A DNA stretch of 64,000 bases from Bin5 sp965220715 (GTDB lineage: Bacteria > Chloroflexota > Anaerolineae > Caldilineales > Caldilineaceae). This document shows, piece after piece, positions 62,027 through 64,000 of the stretch. The stretch covers positions 3,100,001 to 3,164,000 of the forward strand of contig OZ244843.1 of the NCBI GenBank assembly GCA_965220715.1, written 5' to 3'. Made by a program: the position numbers and the translations under genes. Under the pieces are notes generated by a model. It had not been told where the DNA came from, did no database searches, and worked only from the letters and a program-made list of their open reading frames with translations. How positions within the stretch are numbered: the stretch's first letter is position 1; every line of letters starts with the position of its first letter.

Positions 62027-64000
62027 TTATCGCCCGCAGGCATCACACGCTGCAACCTGGAAGTAAACGAGCAGAAGTGATTCCTCTCCGGACTCCGTCA
62101 GTATCCTGGGCGCGCCTTCCGTATTGACATCGTAGAGTCCGGCGATCAGGCGCATTGGGCCGGACGGTAGTGTCTCAGGAATAGGCATCGCGACACTGGT
62201 GAGGACCTGGGAGCCATCCATACGGAATTCAGGATCCCACTGGGCGACCAGGTTGCCCGACTCGTCGATCAGGTGGAGGAAGAGCTTTTCGCCGCCTGTC
62301 AAGGCCGCTGGATCTCCGTTCCATTTCGTGTGGACGACCAGTCTGCCGCCGGCGGGCGGGAAGTCCGGGCTGACCTGGGCGCGCTCCAGCGTCAAGCCGT
62401 TAGCGAACTGTACGTTGAGGAGCCGCCATCGTTGGGGATCGGGCCGGGCGTAGAGTTCGACAAGCCAGGGGCCGACCGATTCCTGTCCAGCCAACTGGTA
62501 GGAACTGGCAAGCGCTTGCCGGGCAATGTCGGTCGCTTCCTGATCTACAGTTGAACGATTGGCTAGAACGACTCTCAGTACGCCGTCATCGCGGAAAGCA
62601 TGGACGGCCTCCAGCGCCCCTTCGGTATCGTTTGGTTGAGGAGGCAAGCGTATGCAACCTCCTTCCCCCTGATAATAGTAGCTCCAAAGCGCCAGGTCAG
62701 GGGAACTCTGGGCGAAATGAACTTCTACCGGACTAAGGCCGGCGCTCCAGCGCTCCAGCAATCCGGACAGTTCCCGCAATCCTCTTGAACTGGTGAACTC
62801 TGGTCCGAAGTGATAATTTCGCAGACTGAACATATTTCCTGCGACGATTACCAGTATGAGAGAAGCCGCGGCGACGCCGCCGACGCGTATTCTTTTCAGG
62901 ACGGTGGGGCCATTTGCATCGGCATCGTCAACCCAGATTCTCCATCTCCAGCCCAGCCAGCTCTCTACCCAAACGCCGATGTTCACGATCCCGTTGGCCA
63001 GTAGGAGCAGGATGGGGGGCCAAGCCACGGCATGAAAGCTCCCGTAGAACCACCATTTCTGGTAGAAGGGACCCAAGAATGCGAGCGGCGAAACGAGCAG
63101 GTATAGCAGGAGGAAGACGGTTGGACTGTGACCTCTGAACCAGGGCAGTACTTCCTGGGCCTCCGAAAGATCCTGCTGTTCGATTTCATTCTCTTCTTTG
63201 GTGTTTTCTTCCTTCCGGTCCGTCCCGAGCCGCACAACGAAGATCGCGCCGACAACTGCGGCAGCGGTGATGGCAACGGCGAACAGACCGGCATCGAGCA
63301 GCCAGATTTCATCCGGCACATGGACTCCGAAAGTATAGCTTGCAAACCTCCACCAAAACATCGTAGCCGGGGACGGCACTGTGGCGTATCCGCCGAATTC
63401 CAAATTTCCAGACCAGGCGCTGATCAGCCACGGGGCGCACAAGACGCCAATCGCCATTTGTGCCACGGTCCAGCGCAACAGCAATGAACGGGCAGGGCGC
63501 AAGGTGGAACCGCTCCCCACACAGCGCGCGTCGCGCGCCAGCAAGAATAGTACGTACAGGTTCTGTGCCAAAAGTGCGAGAACGGCGAAAACTTGAGTAT
63601 AGATGGTAGCAGCCGCGCAAAGCACGTATGCAACCAAGATACTCTTGCTCCTGCCACCGCCGATGAATCTCAGTGCCAATGCCGCGCTGGCGATGGTTAG
63701 AGTCAGAGTGAGTGAATAGAGATGAGCCTCCTGGCTGGTAAAGATAGCGAACGAATTCAAGGCCATCAAGATGGTTGCCGTTAGGGTGGCGAAAGCACTC
63801 AGTCGTAGTTCTTTTGCCAGACGGTAGACGAGGGGAACGGCTAAGGTACCGAGGAGGGCCGAAAGCGAACGTAAGGCAAACTCGCTGGTCCCGGTAAGGC
63901 TGTGCCAAACGTGCTGCAACCAGAAGCTGCCGGGCAGAAAGGGCATTCCCAAGGCATTGAATAGCTGAACAGGGCCAGCAAACGAGAACTGGCTCATTGA
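62027..64000 (-). CDS. GT39/PMT-like polytopic membrane glycosyltransferase, paralogue B, N-terminus beyond window
   Basis: This paralogue of the protein at 59393-61612 runs off the right edge of the window, and the frame stays open to base 64000. The visible 657 residues hold membrane segments that match the paralogue (WLQHVWHSLTGTSEFALRSL against WLQNVWHSLTGSTEFALRSI) and a C-terminal soluble domain ending FQVAACDACGR. The missing part should contain the N-terminal Asp/Glu loop seen in the paralogue. The first ATG in view (63997) falls inside the membrane domain by alignment and is not the true start. Confidence 0.72.
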   Translation of the reverse strand, partial: SMSQFSFAGPVQLFNALGMPFLPGSFWLQHVWHSLTGTSEFALRSLSALLGTLAVPLVYRLAKELRLSAFATLTATILMALNSFAIFTSQEAHLYSLTLTLTIASAALALRFIGGGRSKSILVAYVLCAAATIYTQVFAVLALLAQNLYVLFLLARDARCVGSGSTLRPARSLLLRWTVAQMAIGVLCAPWLISAWSGNLEFGGYATVPSPATMFWWRFASYTFGVHVPDEIWLLDAGLFAVAITAAAVVGAIFVVRLGTDRKEENTKEENEIEQQDLSEAQEVLPWFRGHSPTVFLLLYLLVSPLAFLGPFYQKWWFYGSFHAVAWPPILLLLANGIVNIGVWVESWLGWRWRIWVDDADANGPTVLKRIRVGGVAAASLILVIVAGNMFSLRNYHFGPEFTSSRGLRELSGLLERWSAGLSPVEVHFAQSSPDLALWSYYYQGEGGCIRLPPQPNDTEGALEAVHAFRDDGVLRVVLANRSTVDQEATDIARQALASSYQLAGQESVGPWLVELYARPDPQRWRLLNVQFANGLTLERAQVSPDFPPAGGRLVVHTKWNGDPAALTGGEKLFLHLIDESGNLVAQWDPEFRMDGSQVLTSVAMPIPETLPSGPMRLIAGLYDVNTEGAPRILTESGEESLLLVYFQVAACDACGR

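Overview
The window is a continuous stretch of bacterial chromosome of roughly 55-60% GC, densely packed with genes on both strands. I see no rRNA, tRNA, CRISPR array, phage module or intact transposase. The gene set suggests a heterotrophic member of the Chloroflexota, perhaps a Caldilineae/Anaerolineae-type lineage. The pointers are several phytanoyl-CoA-dioxygenase-like proteins, sulfatase and enolase-superfamily genes, ABC importers for amino acids and sugars, long GT39/DUF2142-type membrane proteins, a T-box-controlled ileS and a UbiA-type decaprenyl-phosphate phosphoribosyltransferase-like protein. That placement is inference, because no rRNA or marker tree is available here.

Layout. 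1-8.1 kb (minus strand) is a pyruvate-oxidation block. A NifJ-type pyruvate:ferredoxin oxidoreductase is split into an alpha+gamma and a delta+beta polypeptide. After a rho-independent terminator comes a TPP/lipoate pyruvate dehydrogenase operon (E1 alpha, E1 beta, E2), which is interrupted between the two E1 genes by two small AT-rich genes of unknown function. 8.3-21.5 kb is an accessory metabolic region: VOC protein, two PhyH-like proteins, aldo/keto reductase, alpha/beta hydrolase, two methyltransferases, MOSC protein, glycosyltransferase, two D-2-hydroxyacid dehydrogenases, a di-haem peroxidase with a YtkA-like lipoprotein, and an enolase-superfamily enzyme.

21.5-28 kb carries lon, with a large inverted repeat ahead of its promoter, then a PHP-AlbA_2 (Schlafen-like) fusion protein and the UbiA-family enzyme. 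28-36 kb is a housekeeping stretch: two CNNM/CorC-type membrane proteins, then a strong promoter, an isoleucine T-box, alaX and a type 2 ileS whose class I signature is GIHH instead of HxGH, then gcvH. 36-50.5 kb holds a sugar-type binding lipoprotein, an SDR/MaoC/SDR/SDR group, a complete branched-chain amino-acid-type ABC importer with duplicated binding-protein genes, an aminotransferase and a 3-hydroxyacyl-CoA-dehydrogenase-like protein. 50.5-56.8 kb has a sulfatase, a three-gene sugar importer (no ATPase in the window) and a second aminotransferase. 56.9-64 kb (minus strand) contains three large membrane proteins of glycan/lipid-linked sugar transferase type. Two of them are paralogues with nearly identical C-terminal blocks, and a decayed-looking segment lies between them.

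The genes most worth attention are the PHP-AlbA_2 fusion, the T-box-alaX-ileS(GxHH) unit, the PhyH-like proteins that lack the usual iron-binding Asp, and several uncatalogued inverted or tandem repeats placed at promoters.
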